Shown: piece after piece, positions 55,801 through 63,782 of the stretch
Layout: each line of letters opens with the position of its first letter
Position numbering within the stretch: position 1 is the stretch's first letter
Assembly: GCA_944358385.1 (NCBI GenBank)
Contig: CALVQW010000003.1
Coordinates: 62,001 to 126,000, forward strand
Direction of reading: 5' to 3'
From: an uncultured Clostridia bacterium
Lineage (GTDB): Bacteria; Bacillota; Clostridia; Christensenellales; CAG-917
Length of the DNA: 64,000 bases
The notes under the pieces: model-generated
What the model saw: only the letters and a program-made list of their open reading frames with translations
Database searches by the model: none
Told to the model about the DNA's origin: nothing
Position numbers and translations under genes: made by a program

Positions 55801-57715
55801 AACCTTGTATGCGGTAATAATTTGCAACGCATTTCACGAGCCTCTTAAGATAAAAACCGCGATAGCATGCGGCAAGCGTACGACTGCTTGCCTGCATACC
55901 GCACTGTCGGACGGCTTTGGTAAATGCTGCTCCTATGATATCCGCAATGAGTTTGTCCTGTTCGCGGACAATGTCAAACTCTTGTTTTTTTCTGTTGTGC
56001 AAAGTCGCAAATGGTGCGCTTGCAATCCTGTATCCCATTCTTTGCGCGGACAGCACCCAGAAATAATCGCCTCGCCTTCCCTTTCGGTCTCCCACTCGTA
56101 TAGAATCATTGGACACCTTCAACAAATCTTTGTTGAAAATCAGCGTATTTCCACCGCGCCCCCGCGGTGACACGACTTCTCCGTCACGCAAGTATAAAGG
56201 ACGACTGAGAGTATGCCCGGCAAAAATGTCTTTCAAGTCTCCCCTTCTGAACAATGCAAATGGCGTTTCGAGATGCAAAGAATTGCAGTCGGACAAATCG
56301 TAGTAATAATCTGTTTTGTCTTCAAGCGGCGCAGATTGTATGGGAAAATCGGAATTGTACACATAATCCAAAAGCGAAGTGCGCAATGTGGATAATAGCG
56401 GCAAGGGCGGGTCCAGACAATATTGACCTACAACGGCATCGTATTTTTCTTTGTATGTTGCTATAACCCTGTCTAAGTTTATCTCGCACTCGTGCAACAT
56501 ACCTCCGTCTGCGACCAATTCCCTCAACTCCATATCGTCGTCGAGAATCCATATCACATCACCCGATACGCTGTCATGATAAATGTATTGCTGCAGTATC
56601 GAGCGTGCTATTGCTATATCGCAGACTTTTCCGTCGGTTATTACAGTATTCGCGAGCTCTGTGTCGTCTCCCCAGGAGGAACAACATCTTGCGAACTCTT
56701 CAAAACAAAACATCTTGAAATCGCAACCTGTTGCTTCCAGCGCAACGCGATATTGCTCTTTGTCCCCGCCGAAATTCAAGAACACCACTATCTCTGTGTC
56801 TACGCGCCCAAGTTTGCCGATCTGTTCTATCAATCTCAATCCCAACTCGTATTCGGATGCGATAAAGCCTATTATAAGGTGTCCCGCAAACGTGTTATCG
56901 CTGAACTTTCTATTTAATGTCACATCGTCTACGGAAAACTTTGTGAGATGGTTTTCATCCACCCCGAAAACTTCGCTTGCCCGCTTAAAAAATTTGCCTT
57001 TGACCTCTTCAGACATAAATTTACGGTACTTGTAATAGAACTTGCGCAACCCGTCGGCCTTTACGGTCTTATCGTTGGTTATGCGCGGTCTGTCGTCGCG
57101 GGCATCGGCATATACCAAATGTTCGTTCAGAACACGATATGATGGGTTCAGCATCATCACGCGGACAAAGAAGTCCCTGTCGGTAGTCGAACTCATATTC
57201 TCATCGAACATTCCCGCCCGCAAAAGTACTGTCAATTTAACGAATGTGTTTGACCCCTGTATATGAGGATTGCCTGACAAAAAATCGGAGATTGAGACGC
57301 TTTGCGGTATGGAAAGGCTTTCCACGTTTTTGCCATTATCGTACAACAATCCGCTTATCAGAAAATCTTTTCCGTCAATCGAATCCTCCGCTTTTTTCAA
57401 ATACTCCCTGTCCCAAATATCGTCGTCATCCAATGTGGCAATGTATATGTCGTCGACACTTTTCCCAAGCAAAATTTCTTCTTGCAGAATGTTGTATATC
57501 GCGGTATTGAGTGAACCTGCGTAATTATGTGTGGCATTGTTTTCTAGAAAATCCACTTCGTTATCCGCACAAAGCCGACGTTCAAAAGTATTATCAACAG
57601 AATCGCATACGACGACTATCTTATCAGCCTTCCTTGTCTGCGATAGCACAGATATCAATGCTCTCTCGAACAGTGTCCGCCTGTTTTTAGTGGCGATGAC
57701 CGCATATATCCTCAT
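52868..57715 (-). CDS. 1615-residue polyprotein: glycosyltransferases, kinase-like and methyltransferase domains
   Basis: Six domains can be seen in order. A GT2-like domain (1-260) has DDDD at 96-99. A second GT-A-like domain (280-600) has LDDDME at 391-396. A kinase-like fold (710-850) has a glycine loop GSGAEG (714-719), Lys730, NFKKEN (803-808) and IDYG (819-822). A Rossmann methyltransferase (900-1080) has VLDYGAGK (905-912). A GT-A-like domain (1090-1350) has QTDSD (1216-1220). A GT2 domain (1365-1615) has YVDDAS and VDNDD (1461-1465). Start ATG overlaps the radical SAM stop as ATGA. Such chained enzymes usually build phosphorylated or methylated surface glycans. No signal peptide or membrane helix is seen. 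Coupling to a HEPN-like protein is unexpected. Confidence 0.78.
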   Translation of the reverse strand: MRIYAVIATKNRRTLFERALISVLSQTRKADKIVVVCDSVDNTFERRLCADNEVDFLENNATHNYAGSLNTAIYNILQEEILLGKSVDDIYIATLDDDDIWDREYLKKAEDSIDGKDFLISGLLYDNGKNVESLSIPQSVSISDFLSGNPHIQGSNTFVKLTVLLRAGMFDENMSSTTDRDFFVRVMMLNPSYRVLNEHLVYADARDDRPRITNDKTVKADGLRKFYYKYRKFMSEEVKGKFFKRASEVFGVDENHLTKFSVDDVTLNRKFSDNTFAGHLIIGFIASEYELGLRLIEQIGKLGRVDTEIVVFLNFGGDKEQYRVALEATGCDFKMFCFEEFARCCSSWGDDTELANTVITDGKVCDIAIARSILQQYIYHDSVSGDVIWILDDDMELRELVADGGMLHECEINLDRVIATYKEKYDAVVGQYCLDPPLPLLSTLRTSLLDYVYNSDFPIQSAPLEDKTDYYYDLSDCNSLHLETPFALFRRGDLKDIFAGHTLSRPLYLRDGEVVSPRGRGGNTLIFNKDLLKVSNDSIRVGDRKGRRGDYFWVLSAQRMGYRIASAPFATLHNRKKQEFDIVREQDKLIADIIGAAFTKAVRQCGMQASSRTLAACYRGFYLKRLVKCVANYYRIQGLLSITGDGKYANLFADTAINDFIRIALVYGDVYCAMAAHAVMEKRLNRRACISMRDKFKDLLVSQLGLREDVKMIGSGAEGIVFTDTLNVYKIFFNTPDNLEFLCEKGQLLGQCPQMYAVDVLNVCGYTVLKYKFEQSETYHGGHSREIINLLRFAKENGIVFENFKKENFILTENGIKLIDYGRSLLSFSADAFAKSVKRAYQMLRYYFLDEQQFTQLVCMDYDGLTDALNSGYENLMKAVGSYSKESLHDDIILDILHNSQPEPVLDYGAGKCKIANRLSDKCDVSVYDIDLDILNDRANKTVKILKTRNEIAKSSFDAVICNLVLCCIDDASARMVVSDIVKALKNGGKAVISICNPFFNGVKNTLLRQGGIEGKYGQSQRFVKRLVLSSAEREEFHRPIEFYELLLRENGLTIDNVFESDGVDTDNLTEASEFLIFECTKIAEPFVADNLTLLIKACPMEYDCIYDNVRHIVTELSNGIRFFEKIVVVDLTSTDERARKYAEDDEHILLRELERAKDNGLIDRIISASENDGQIKCVYEKYFAKECDDGHSENGQGLFATLYAFDNVKTPYVFQTDSDIVFHVGSQADFLSAYKMTVDGAVTVAPSIAQKRREPERLGCRCEVRCCFLNLYKLKDFLPLPNRVDKGRFVLAWHRGVDSVLPRGESVRMQGGDFWFVHPENKIKSRSNFIARVRDMVGRGVLPERQYEAVNVVDDVNEWLPHTEAEVVIFIRGRNTPATKLKRLFDSLKRQSYDRFSIVYVDDASENESREYAKFMLRNDSFFKERTIALFNDTSIGALENFVVAMQNVITNKNAIVINVDNDDFLVNDDAIGVIVSRFEHGADLTCGNCVRYDKPLKKYSIKSFERVWERNGDNIWVHPKCFRRWLFDAIDIDADLKIDGEYVTVDEDFAVMLPMISKARKCEFICDTLYYFEPSFDNVERTGRYSDENKAATKSVLLDNARRKYYGRQESGV

Positions 57716-58545
57716 ACGATTTGTTCCCCGGCTTTTATTATCCGTGCTCTTTCGGTGTCGCCGTCACACATCATGCATGCGGACGAATATTTGCCGCTGT
57801 AGAGCTTCTTCAATTCTTTTGCAAATTCACGACGAGGCAATCCGACATTTATTCCCTCATCGGCGCAAAGCCCGAGTTTTGCAATAATAGCGGTTCGCGA
57901 ACACAAATATATTTTTCCGTCGCAGAGCGAAACGCACCGTTTAATGCTGCACTCCTCATAACTGCTTTCTTTACGCGCAGCAATTTTCCCCATATCTCTC
58001 CATTCTTGCCCCGCTAAAAAAATGTATTTCACTCCGTTCGCCGTGAGCGCCTTGAGTAATTCCTCTCGCTTGTTTTGGGTGAATGAATAGTCACTGATTT
58101 GAACAACCGCTTTGCTGTTAGCCAAACATCCCAGAACCTCTTGAGAAGGAACAATGCTTCCGTTGGTCGCTATCCTCACCGATTTTATCTTTGGCTGAGA
58201 ATCTACAAATTCAACAATACTCTTTAACTCGGGATGAAGAAAAACTTCTCCGCCGTGAATTTTCAATCTGTAAATGCAATCGACTTTTTCCAATAGTAAT
58301 CTCAAGTCTTCAGTTACATCTTCAAAACGCTCGTCCTCTTTAACTGTCAAATAAGGAATTAAATTTGAACAATACTTGCAACGCAAATTGCAACGTGTGG
58401 TCACAAACATTTCAACATAGGGTATCTCTATTTTGTTTAAAATATATTGCCTTAAAAACAACTCCGCCTTATGACGAAGCAGGCTGTGTTGCGGAGCAAT
58501 TTTTTGTAAGTAGTGTAAACTCTCGCAATATATCTTCCGTCTCAT
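57712..58545 (-). CDS. Radical SAM protein with C-terminal Cys cluster
   Basis: 277 residues from ATG 58545 after AGGGG. The radical SAM cluster is C52-x3-C56-x2-C59 (TTRCNLRCKYCS), followed by KIHGGEVFLHPELKSI, the GGE-type motif. The C-terminal region holds further Cys residues (KRCVSLCDGKIYLC and ACMMCDGD) like a SPASM/twitch cluster. Similar proteins occur beside glycosyltransferases in surface polysaccharide loci. The substrate is unknown. First gene of the four-gene operon. Confidence 0.83.
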   Translation of the reverse strand: MRRKIYCESLHYLQKIAPQHSLLRHKAELFLRQYILNKIEIPYVEMFVTTRCNLRCKYCSNLIPYLTVKEDERFEDVTEDLRLLLEKVDCIYRLKIHGGEVFLHPELKSIVEFVDSQPKIKSVRIATNGSIVPSQEVLGCLANSKAVVQISDYSFTQNKREELLKALTANGVKYIFLAGQEWRDMGKIAARKESSYEECSIKRCVSLCDGKIYLCSRTAIIAKLGLCADEGINVGLPRREFAKELKKLYSGKYSSACMMCDGDTERARIIKAGEQIV

Positions 58546-58555
58546 AATACCCCTG

Positions 58556-58675
58556 AAAAGACAAAATCCCGACAATGGTCGGGATATCAAAATCATTCCG
58601 ATAAAACTACATAAGGATCTGCCTTATGTCGTCTCTTCGATGTCCAACATCCCTAAGCCGTTAATTTTATCTCGT
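58556..58675 (-). ncRNA. Short structured leader RNA with its own terminator
   Basis: Between the promoter and the radical SAM start three perfect hairpins follow one another on the minus strand: GATGT-TGG-ACATC (58639-58651), ACATAAGG-CAGAT-CCTTATGT (58609-58629) and ATCCCGAC-CATT-GTCGGGAT (58566-58585). The last is followed by TTTTGTCTTTT, the form of a rho-independent terminator, placed only 20 bases before the start codon. Either this is an attenuator or most transcripts end here as a free RNA of about 110-120 bases. The RNA ends are estimated. Confidence 0.6.
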
Positions 58676-58681
58676 GTTTGA

Positions 58682-58710
58682 ATAATAACACATAAAACAA
58701 TAAATGTCAA
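58682..58710 (-). promoter_or_regulatory. Promoter of the leader RNA and four-gene operon
   Basis: On the minus strand consensus TTGACA (58705-58710) and TATTAT (58682-58687) are separated by 17 bases. Confidence 0.85.
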
Positions 58711-58943
58711 TGCGAAGGAATAAGCCCCTAATGATGCCATTCCCTGCGTCAAAAAATGCTGACAGCCAAATGTAGCCAATGGGTGAAAAATAGGGGGTTT
58801 TAGGGCGGTTTGGGCAGGTCGGGAAAGGGAGACTGATTTTTCAAAAATTCAATCGAATTTTGACAATATATCTGACAGCCAATGGGCGTTTTTCTGACAG
58901 CCAATCGAACTTTGTCGATTGGTTTTTGAAGTTTTGAAAAATG
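58711..58943. other. Right end of the element with TGACAGCCAA repeats
   Basis: No gene. CTGACAGCCAAATGTAGCCA starts at 58759, and CTGACAGCCAAT occurs at 58872-58883 and 58894-58905. The first is nearly the same as 29406-29427 at the left end. Equal sites at both ends fit recombinase arm sites. Confidence 0.6.
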
Positions 58944-58972
58944 AAAAAAGCCCTGTAAACAGTGGCTTTTTT
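58944..58972 (-). terminator. Terminator of tRNA-Thr
   Basis: AAAAAAGCC-CTGT pairs with ACAG-GGCTTTTTT, directly downstream of the minus-strand tRNA. Confidence 0.85.
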
Positions 58973-58975
58973 GAG

Positions 58976-59051
<76 letters not shown>

Positions 59052-59113
59052 GTATCGATGATTTTGACTGTCTGCAGCGATCTGCGTCTGCCTGCGTTTT
59101 TACCCCCTGCTGG

Positions 59114-59129
59114 CTTTACCAAGGTACAA
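59114..59129 (+). other. Right 16-bp direct repeat of the inserted element (attR-like)
   Basis: CTTTACCAAGGTACAA, identical to 29272-29287. From here the TIR frame resumes without a shift. Confidence 0.8.
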
Positions 59130-59406
59130 GCAAGGCGTCGAAACGCTGGTTTTTGGTATTATGCAAGATAAGCCGCTTTACGCTTTTGAGCTATATGGCA
59201 CCGAAAACTCTTTTATTACAACGCCGTCTGACAAAACCGCTATCCCGATACATTGTGACGATATTCCTGAGCTGAAAAAATTCCACGGAAGGAATTTTGC
59301 CGGAGCATATTACACGATAGGCGAAGCGAGTTCGCGCACATCTTATCGTATAATATATAAAATAATTGATAACGCCGTCGCCAACGACGATGACGAGGAT
59401 TTTTGA
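59130..59406 (+). pseudogene. TIR-domain protein, 3' part
   Basis: The frame reading LPRY within the repeat continues as KQGVETLVFGIMQDKPLYAF and ends DDDEDF before TGA 59404-59406. Strand-rich sequence (GRNFAGAYYTIGEASSRTSY) continues the beta-sandwich of the 5' part. An ATG at 59161 could start an 81-residue fragment, but without the TIR domain it would not be functional in the same way. Confidence 0.8.
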
Positions 59407-59408
59407 TC

Positions 59409-60185
59409 ATGGAGCATGATTTTGATAAAACACCCAGTTATTTTAACACCGAGGAAGCCTTCGAGAAATATCTCGGCATGACTAGCTATTACCTCGGTCT
59501 GCAAAAGTGCGCAGAAAAATTGATCCGCCTTGCCTCTCCGAAATCCGTAGCGGAACTCGGTTCTGCGACAGGCGCAACTTGCATACGCCTAGCAAAACGA
59601 TTTAGTGATGTTCGATTTGTCGGAATAGATATGCGCGCGGATGTTGTAGCCATCGCCACTTCTCTAAAAGAAAATTTATCGAACCTTTCTTTTGTTGTCG
59701 GAGACATGACGCAATTTGTTAAACAACCAATTGAAGAAGATTTCTTGTTAATGTTGTACTCATATCATCATATTATCGATCCGCTCGCCAACAAAGTGGA
59801 TTTTTTGGCGGATGCATATCATAACATGAAAAAAGGCGCGTATCTATGCATTGCCGAAACCTTTATTCCGGACAGCGCAAGCGGACTCTCGGACAAAGAC
59901 GCAATATTGCGCCTTTGGTCCACACGGAAAGACGAAGGATTCGCTTCTACTTTCTGGAATGCCCTCAATGCTCTCGACACAGATTCCATAATCAAAACGC
60001 AGGCAATAGCTGAATATTGCGGCGAAAATGAATATCTTGCCGGAAAGTTGGTAGCAGAAAGAAACGATGAGTTTTTGATCCAACCTGCCTGGCTGATAGA
60101 AAAAGGCAAACTCGCCGGCTTTAATGTCATCCTCAACCAAGCGATCAACTCTATTGAAGACAGGATAATCCTTTTTAGAAAATGA
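59409..60185 (+). CDS. SAM-dependent methyltransferase
   Basis: 258 residues. Motif I VAELGSATGATCIRLA (48-63), the acidic loop VGIDMRAD (71-78) and the post-motif VVGDMTQF show a class I Rossmann methyltransferase. Substrate determinants (LMLYSYHHIIDP, then SFW-like FASTFWNALNALD) are not diagnostic. ATG 59409 lies 3 bases after the TIR stop and its end overlaps the next start by ATGA, so TIR, methyltransferase and DHQS-II-like genes formed one operon before the insertion. Its present promoter is uncertain, as the insertion cut it from the original one. Confidence 0.85.
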   Translation: MEHDFDKTPSYFNTEEAFEKYLGMTSYYLGLQKCAEKLIRLASPKSVAELGSATGATCIRLAKRFSDVRFVGIDMRADVVAIATSLKENLSNLSFVVGDMTQFVKQPIEEDFLLMLYSYHHIIDPLANKVDFLADAYHNMKKGAYLCIAETFIPDSASGLSDKDAILRLWSTRKDEGFASTFWNALNALDTDSIIKTQAIAEYCGENEYLAGKLVAERNDEFLIQPAWLIEKGKLAGFNVILNQAINSIEDRIILFRK

Positions 60186-60724
60186 ATAGCACCAAAACTA
60201 TTACCGCAACGATAACATCCATCCGCAAATTTTATTCCGGTAAACGACTTCTCCTAGATTTTATGGAAGAGTTTGACGCGACCGATTCGATTTTTGTCGG
60301 AAACACAATGAACGGCTTGTTTTTGATCCCGTCGGAAAACAGGCAGTCCATCAATTATTTGCCGAGAAAATTCCGTTTCAATGCGGGGGCAATCCATCAA
60401 TACGTTGCATCTCCGTCGGGAGTAAAATATTTGGACGAGTTGATTCCGGGCGATGAAATTATCATCTCAACACAAGCGCAACTCAAAACCGCACCCGTCG
60501 CCAGAACAAAATGTGAGATCCGCGATTTCGTAAAAATAGAAGCCATCGCCGATAATAACACGTTTTCTGTCATTTTACAAGACGGGGATACTACGGCATT
60601 GCTTACACCGCAAGGCCTTAAATATCTTGCCGAATTAAACCCGGGTACACCCGTTCTCGTCCGGCTTTACGATCATGCGACTCATTTGGGAAACCCTATT
60701 GACGAATTTTGCGAAGAAAAATAA
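60182..60724 (+). CDS. Half-length 3-dehydroquinate synthase II-like protein
   Basis: 180 residues. Its sequence follows the C-terminal half of the DHQS-II family: FVGNTMNGLFLIPSEN, RFNAGAIHQYVASPSG, DELIPGDEIII, IEAIADNNTFSVILQDGDT, LLTPQGLKYLAELNPG and a closing HATHLGNPIDEF. Full enzymes (about 330-380 residues) carry a catalytic Lys in an N-terminal half absent here, so a different role is likely. The methyltransferase just upstream may be its partner. Such a pair in an operon with a TIR protein is not known to me. Confidence 0.72.
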   Translation: MNSTKTITATITSIRKFYSGKRLLLDFMEEFDATDSIFVGNTMNGLFLIPSENRQSINYLPRKFRFNAGAIHQYVASPSGVKYLDELIPGDEIIISTQAQLKTAPVARTKCEIRDFVKIEAIADNNTFSVILQDGDTTALLTPQGLKYLAELNPGTPVLVRLYDHATHLGNPIDEFCEEK

Positions 60725-60757
60725 GCCGACGTATCTTTCGTGCCTTATGTATGTCAA

Positions 60758-60782
60758 AACATCGCCGCCGCGGTGTTTTTTT
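60758..60782 (+). terminator. Terminator after the DHQS-II-like gene
   Basis: AACATCGC-CGCC-GCGGTGTT (one T-G pair) is followed by a T-run, 34 bases past the stop. Confidence 0.82.
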
Positions 60783-60846
60783 GTTAAGTAGCGGAGCGAG
60801 TGGCGGGGATGACATCCCCGCCGGGGTGCAGGGGTGGGGATCCTGC

Positions 60847-61749
60847 TCAGAGCAGGCATTTCACGAGGACGGCCTTTTGGGCGTGAAGGCGGTTCTCCGC
60901 CTCGTCGAAGATCTCGCGGGAATGCTCCTCGAACACTTTTGAGGTGATCTCCTCCTCGCGGTGGGCGGGGAGACAATGCAACACCATTGCATCGGATTTT
61001 GACACAGAAAGCACTTTATCGTTGATTTGGTAGAATTTAAACACCTTTTTGCGTTCCTCCGCCTCGCCTTCCTGTCCCATGGACGCCCAGACGTCGGTGT
61101 AGAGGACGTCGGAGTTTTGCGCCATTTCGAGGACGTCGGGGGAGCAGGAGAACCTGCCGCTCTCGTGCGCCCAGCGCATGATGTCGGCGTCAGGCTCATA
61201 GCCCGCGGGACAGGCGACGGAGACTTCCATGCCGAGCTTGATGCCGCCCACGATGAGGGAGTTGGTCATATTGTTGCCGTCGCCGATGTAGCAGAGCTTG
61301 CGCCCTTTGATGTTGCCCTTATATTCACGTATGGTCATGAGGTCGGCAAGCACCTGACAGGGGTGGCAGTAGTCCGTCAGCCCGTTGATGATGGGGATGG
61401 TGCCGAACTCCGCGAGGGCTTCCACTTCCCGCTGATCGAAGGTGCGGATCATGATGCCGTCGAGGTAACGCGACAGCACGCGGGCGGTGTCCTGGACGAT
61501 CTCTCCCCTGCCGATCTGCAAGTCGCGGGAGGAGAGAAAGAGGGATGTGCCGCCGAGGTCGAACATGCCCACCTCGAAGGAGACGCGGGTGCGGGTGGAG
61601 GACTTTGCGAAGATGAGTCCCAGCACCTTGCCCTCGAGCAGGCGGTGGGGGATGCCGTTCTTCTTCTCGAATTTGAGCTGATCGGCAGTGTTGAGGATCT
61701 CGACGATCTCCTTTTCGGAGAGGTACATGAGTTTCAGAAGATTTTTCAT
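60847..61749 (-). CDS. argF: Ornithine carbamoyltransferase
   Basis: 300 residues from ATG 61749, overlapping the argD stop as ATGA with AAGGTGTG upstream. The carbamoyl-phosphate motif SSTRTRVSFEV, the HPCQVLADL motif and the ornithine-binding HCLPAHREEE are intact. It makes citrulline from ornithine and carbamoyl phosphate in arginine synthesis, in the cytosol. It is the last gene of the visible arg operon. Confidence 0.96.
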   Translation of the reverse strand: MKNLLKLMYLSEKEIVEILNTADQLKFEKKNGIPHRLLEGKVLGLIFAKSSTRTRVSFEVGMFDLGGTSLFLSSRDLQIGRGEIVQDTARVLSRYLDGIMIRTFDQREVEALAEFGTIPIINGLTDYCHPCQVLADLMTIREYKGNIKGRKLCYIGDGNNMTNSLIVGGIKLGMEVSVACPAGYEPDADIMRWAHESGRFSCSPDVLEMAQNSDVLYTDVWASMGQEGEAEERKKVFKFYQINDKVLSVSKSDAMVLHCLPAHREEEITSKVFEEHSREIFDEAENRLHAQKAVLVKCLL

Positions 61750-62909
61750 TGTGCACACACCTTTTTTATCGCGCGGACGGCAAAGTCTATCTCGTCGTCC
61801 GTGATGTTGAGGGGCGGGAGCAACCGCACCTTATCTTTGGCTTTGATGACTAAGACGCCCTCCTCTCGGAGTGCGGAAATGACCTCTCCCGCGGGCTTCT
61901 CGGCGAGGATGCCGAGCATGAGACCGCGCCCGGTGACGGCTTTGACGCCCTTCGCGCCCGTGAGCGCGGAGGCGAGTTTCTCCCCTTTGCGGGAGACCTC
62001 GGCGAGGAACTCCGGGGTGAGCCTGCTTACTATGTTGAGCGCGCCCGCCGTGACGACGGGATTGCCGCCGAAGGTGGAACCGTGGGTGCCGGGGGTGAGG
62101 ACATCCGCCGTCCTCCCGCCGAAGAGCACCGCTCCGATGGGCAGACCGCCGCCCAACCCTTTTGCGGACGTCACGATGTCGGGCTGCAAGCCGAAGCGCA
62201 TGTAGGAATAGAACGCGCCCGTCCTGCCCATGCCCGTCTGCACCTCGTCCACGATGAGAAGGACGTCATGCCGTCTTGCGATGTCCGCCGCCGCACGGAG
62301 ATACCCCTCCGAGAGCGGGATGACGCCGCCCTCGCCCTGCACCGTTTCGAGCATGACGGCTGCGCACTTATTTTCCGCAAGCGCGTTTTCCAGCCCATCC
62401 GCGTCCTCGGGATCCGCGGTGATGAAGCCGGGAGTGAGGGGGAGAAAATCCTTGTGATACTCCTCCTGTCCCGTTGCGGCGAGCGCGGCGAGCGTCCTGC
62501 CGTGGAATCCGCCCTTCAACGTGACGATGTTGTAATATCCCTCGCCCTTGTGTTCCTCTCCCCATTTGCGGGCGGCTTTGATGGCGCACTCGTTGGCTTC
62601 CGCGCCCGAATTGCAGAAAAACACCTTCTTCATGCCCGTGCGCAAGACAAGAGCTTCCGCGAGCGCGATGCAGGGATCGGTGTAATAGAGATTGGAGGCG
62701 TGCTGCAACGCGCCGAGCTGCCCGGTGACCGCCGCCGTCCACTCCTTATCGCCGTAGCCGAAGATGTTGACGCCTATGCCGGAGGCGAGGTCGAGATAGC
62801 ATTTGCCCTCCGCGTCATAGACCGTCCTGCCCTCTCCCCGCACCAACCTCAACGGGAAGCGGGAGTAAGTGGACGCGATGTATAACCTGTCCTTTTCTTC
62901 TGCCGTCAT
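61746..62909 (-). CDS. argD: Acetylornithine aminotransferase
   Basis: 387 residues. Class III aminotransferase features are intact: the PLP-binding LLIVDEVQTGMGRTG and the PLP Lys in TSAKGLGGGLPIGA, with NSGAEANECAIKAARK near residue 95. The enzyme converts N-acetylglutamate semialdehyde to N-acetylornithine. It overlaps argB and argF by ATGA on both sides, so the operon is tightly coupled. Confidence 0.95.
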   Translation of the reverse strand: MTAEEKDRLYIASTYSRFPLRLVRGEGRTVYDAEGKCYLDLASGIGVNIFGYGDKEWTAAVTGQLGALQHASNLYYTDPCIALAEALVLRTGMKKVFFCNSGAEANECAIKAARKWGEEHKGEGYYNIVTLKGGFHGRTLAALAATGQEEYHKDFLPLTPGFITADPEDADGLENALAENKCAAVMLETVQGEGGVIPLSEGYLRAAADIARRHDVLLIVDEVQTGMGRTGAFYSYMRFGLQPDIVTSAKGLGGGLPIGAVLFGGRTADVLTPGTHGSTFGGNPVVTAGALNIVSRLTPEFLAEVSRKGEKLASALTGAKGVKAVTGRGLMLGILAEKPAGEVISALREEGVLVIKAKDKVRLLPPLNITDDEIDFAVRAIKKVCAQ

Positions 62910-63772
62910 ATGTTTTCACCCGACACGAACATCGTGCCCATACCTTCATCCGTGAGCGTCTCGATGATGATGGAGTGAGGCACCCTGCCGTCTATGATGA
63001 ACACCTTTTTCACCCCGCGGCGGATCGCCTCTATGCAGCAGCTCACTTTGGGGATCATCCCGCCCGAAAGCTGCCCCTGATTGATCATGCGCTGCGCCTC
63101 GCTGACGAAGATCTTGCCGATGAGGGTGCTTTCGTCCTTCTCGTCCTCAAGCAGCCCCGCGGTGTCCGTCATATTGATGAAGCTCTCCGCTTTGAGCATC
63201 CCCGCGATCTTGGCGGCGGCGGTGTCGGCATTGATGTTGTAGACATTGCCTTCCGCGTCGCATCCCACGGTGGAGATGACGGGGATGTAACCCATTTCCA
63301 GCATATCGAGGACGGGCTTGACGTTGAGGGACTCTATCTCGCCGACAAAACCGAGCTTTTCATCCATCTGCTTTGCCGAGATGAGACCGCCGTCCGCTCC
63401 GCTCAGCCCTATCGCACTGCCGCCGAGGGATTGTATGAGGTTGACGAGGCTCTTGTTCACCTTGCCCGCAAGCACCATCTGCACCACATCCGCGGTCTCG
63501 GCGTCCGTGACGCGCAATCCGTCCACGAACTTCGTCTTTTTGCCCAGCTTGTCCAGCATCTCGGTGATCTCCGGACCGCCGCCGTGCACCAGCACCACCT
63601 TGACGCCGATGAGGGAGAGCAGGACGAGATCACCCATGACGGCGCGTTTCAACGCCTCGTCGCGCATCGCGCTGCCGCCGTATTTGACGAGAAGTATCTT
63701 GCCGCTGTATTTCCTGATGTGCGGGAGAGCCTCGATGAGGATCTCCGCCCTCTGCTTGTTGTCTATGCGCAT
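62906..63772 (-). CDS. argB: Acetylglutamate kinase
   Basis: 288 residues after AAAGGAGGAATT. Amino acid kinase motifs are KYGGSAMRDEAL, VLVHGGGPEITEML and NVYNINADTAAAKIA. It phosphorylates N-acetylglutamate. The absence of a long N-terminal helix suggests the form of about 290 residues; the C-terminal region (HSIIIETLTDEGMGTMFV) is like arginine-sensitive members, so feedback inhibition is possible. It follows argJ by 10 bases. Confidence 0.96.
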   Translation of the reverse strand: MRIDNKQRAEILIEALPHIRKYSGKILLVKYGGSAMRDEALKRAVMGDLVLLSLIGVKVVLVHGGGPEITEMLDKLGKKTKFVDGLRVTDAETADVVQMVLAGKVNKSLVNLIQSLGGSAIGLSGADGGLISAKQMDEKLGFVGEIESLNVKPVLDMLEMGYIPVISTVGCDAEGNVYNINADTAAAKIAGMLKAESFINMTDTAGLLEDEKDESTLIGKIFVSEAQRMINQGQLSGGMIPKVSCCIEAIRRGVKKVFIIDGRVPHSIIIETLTDEGMGTMFVSGENI

Positions 63773-63782
63773 AATTCCTCCT

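Noticed and set aside
51016-58710. Calling the double-HEPN protein a Cas13
   Set aside because: No CRISPR array or spacer-like repeats were found nearby, and the spacing and surrounding sequence do not match known Cas13 subtypes.
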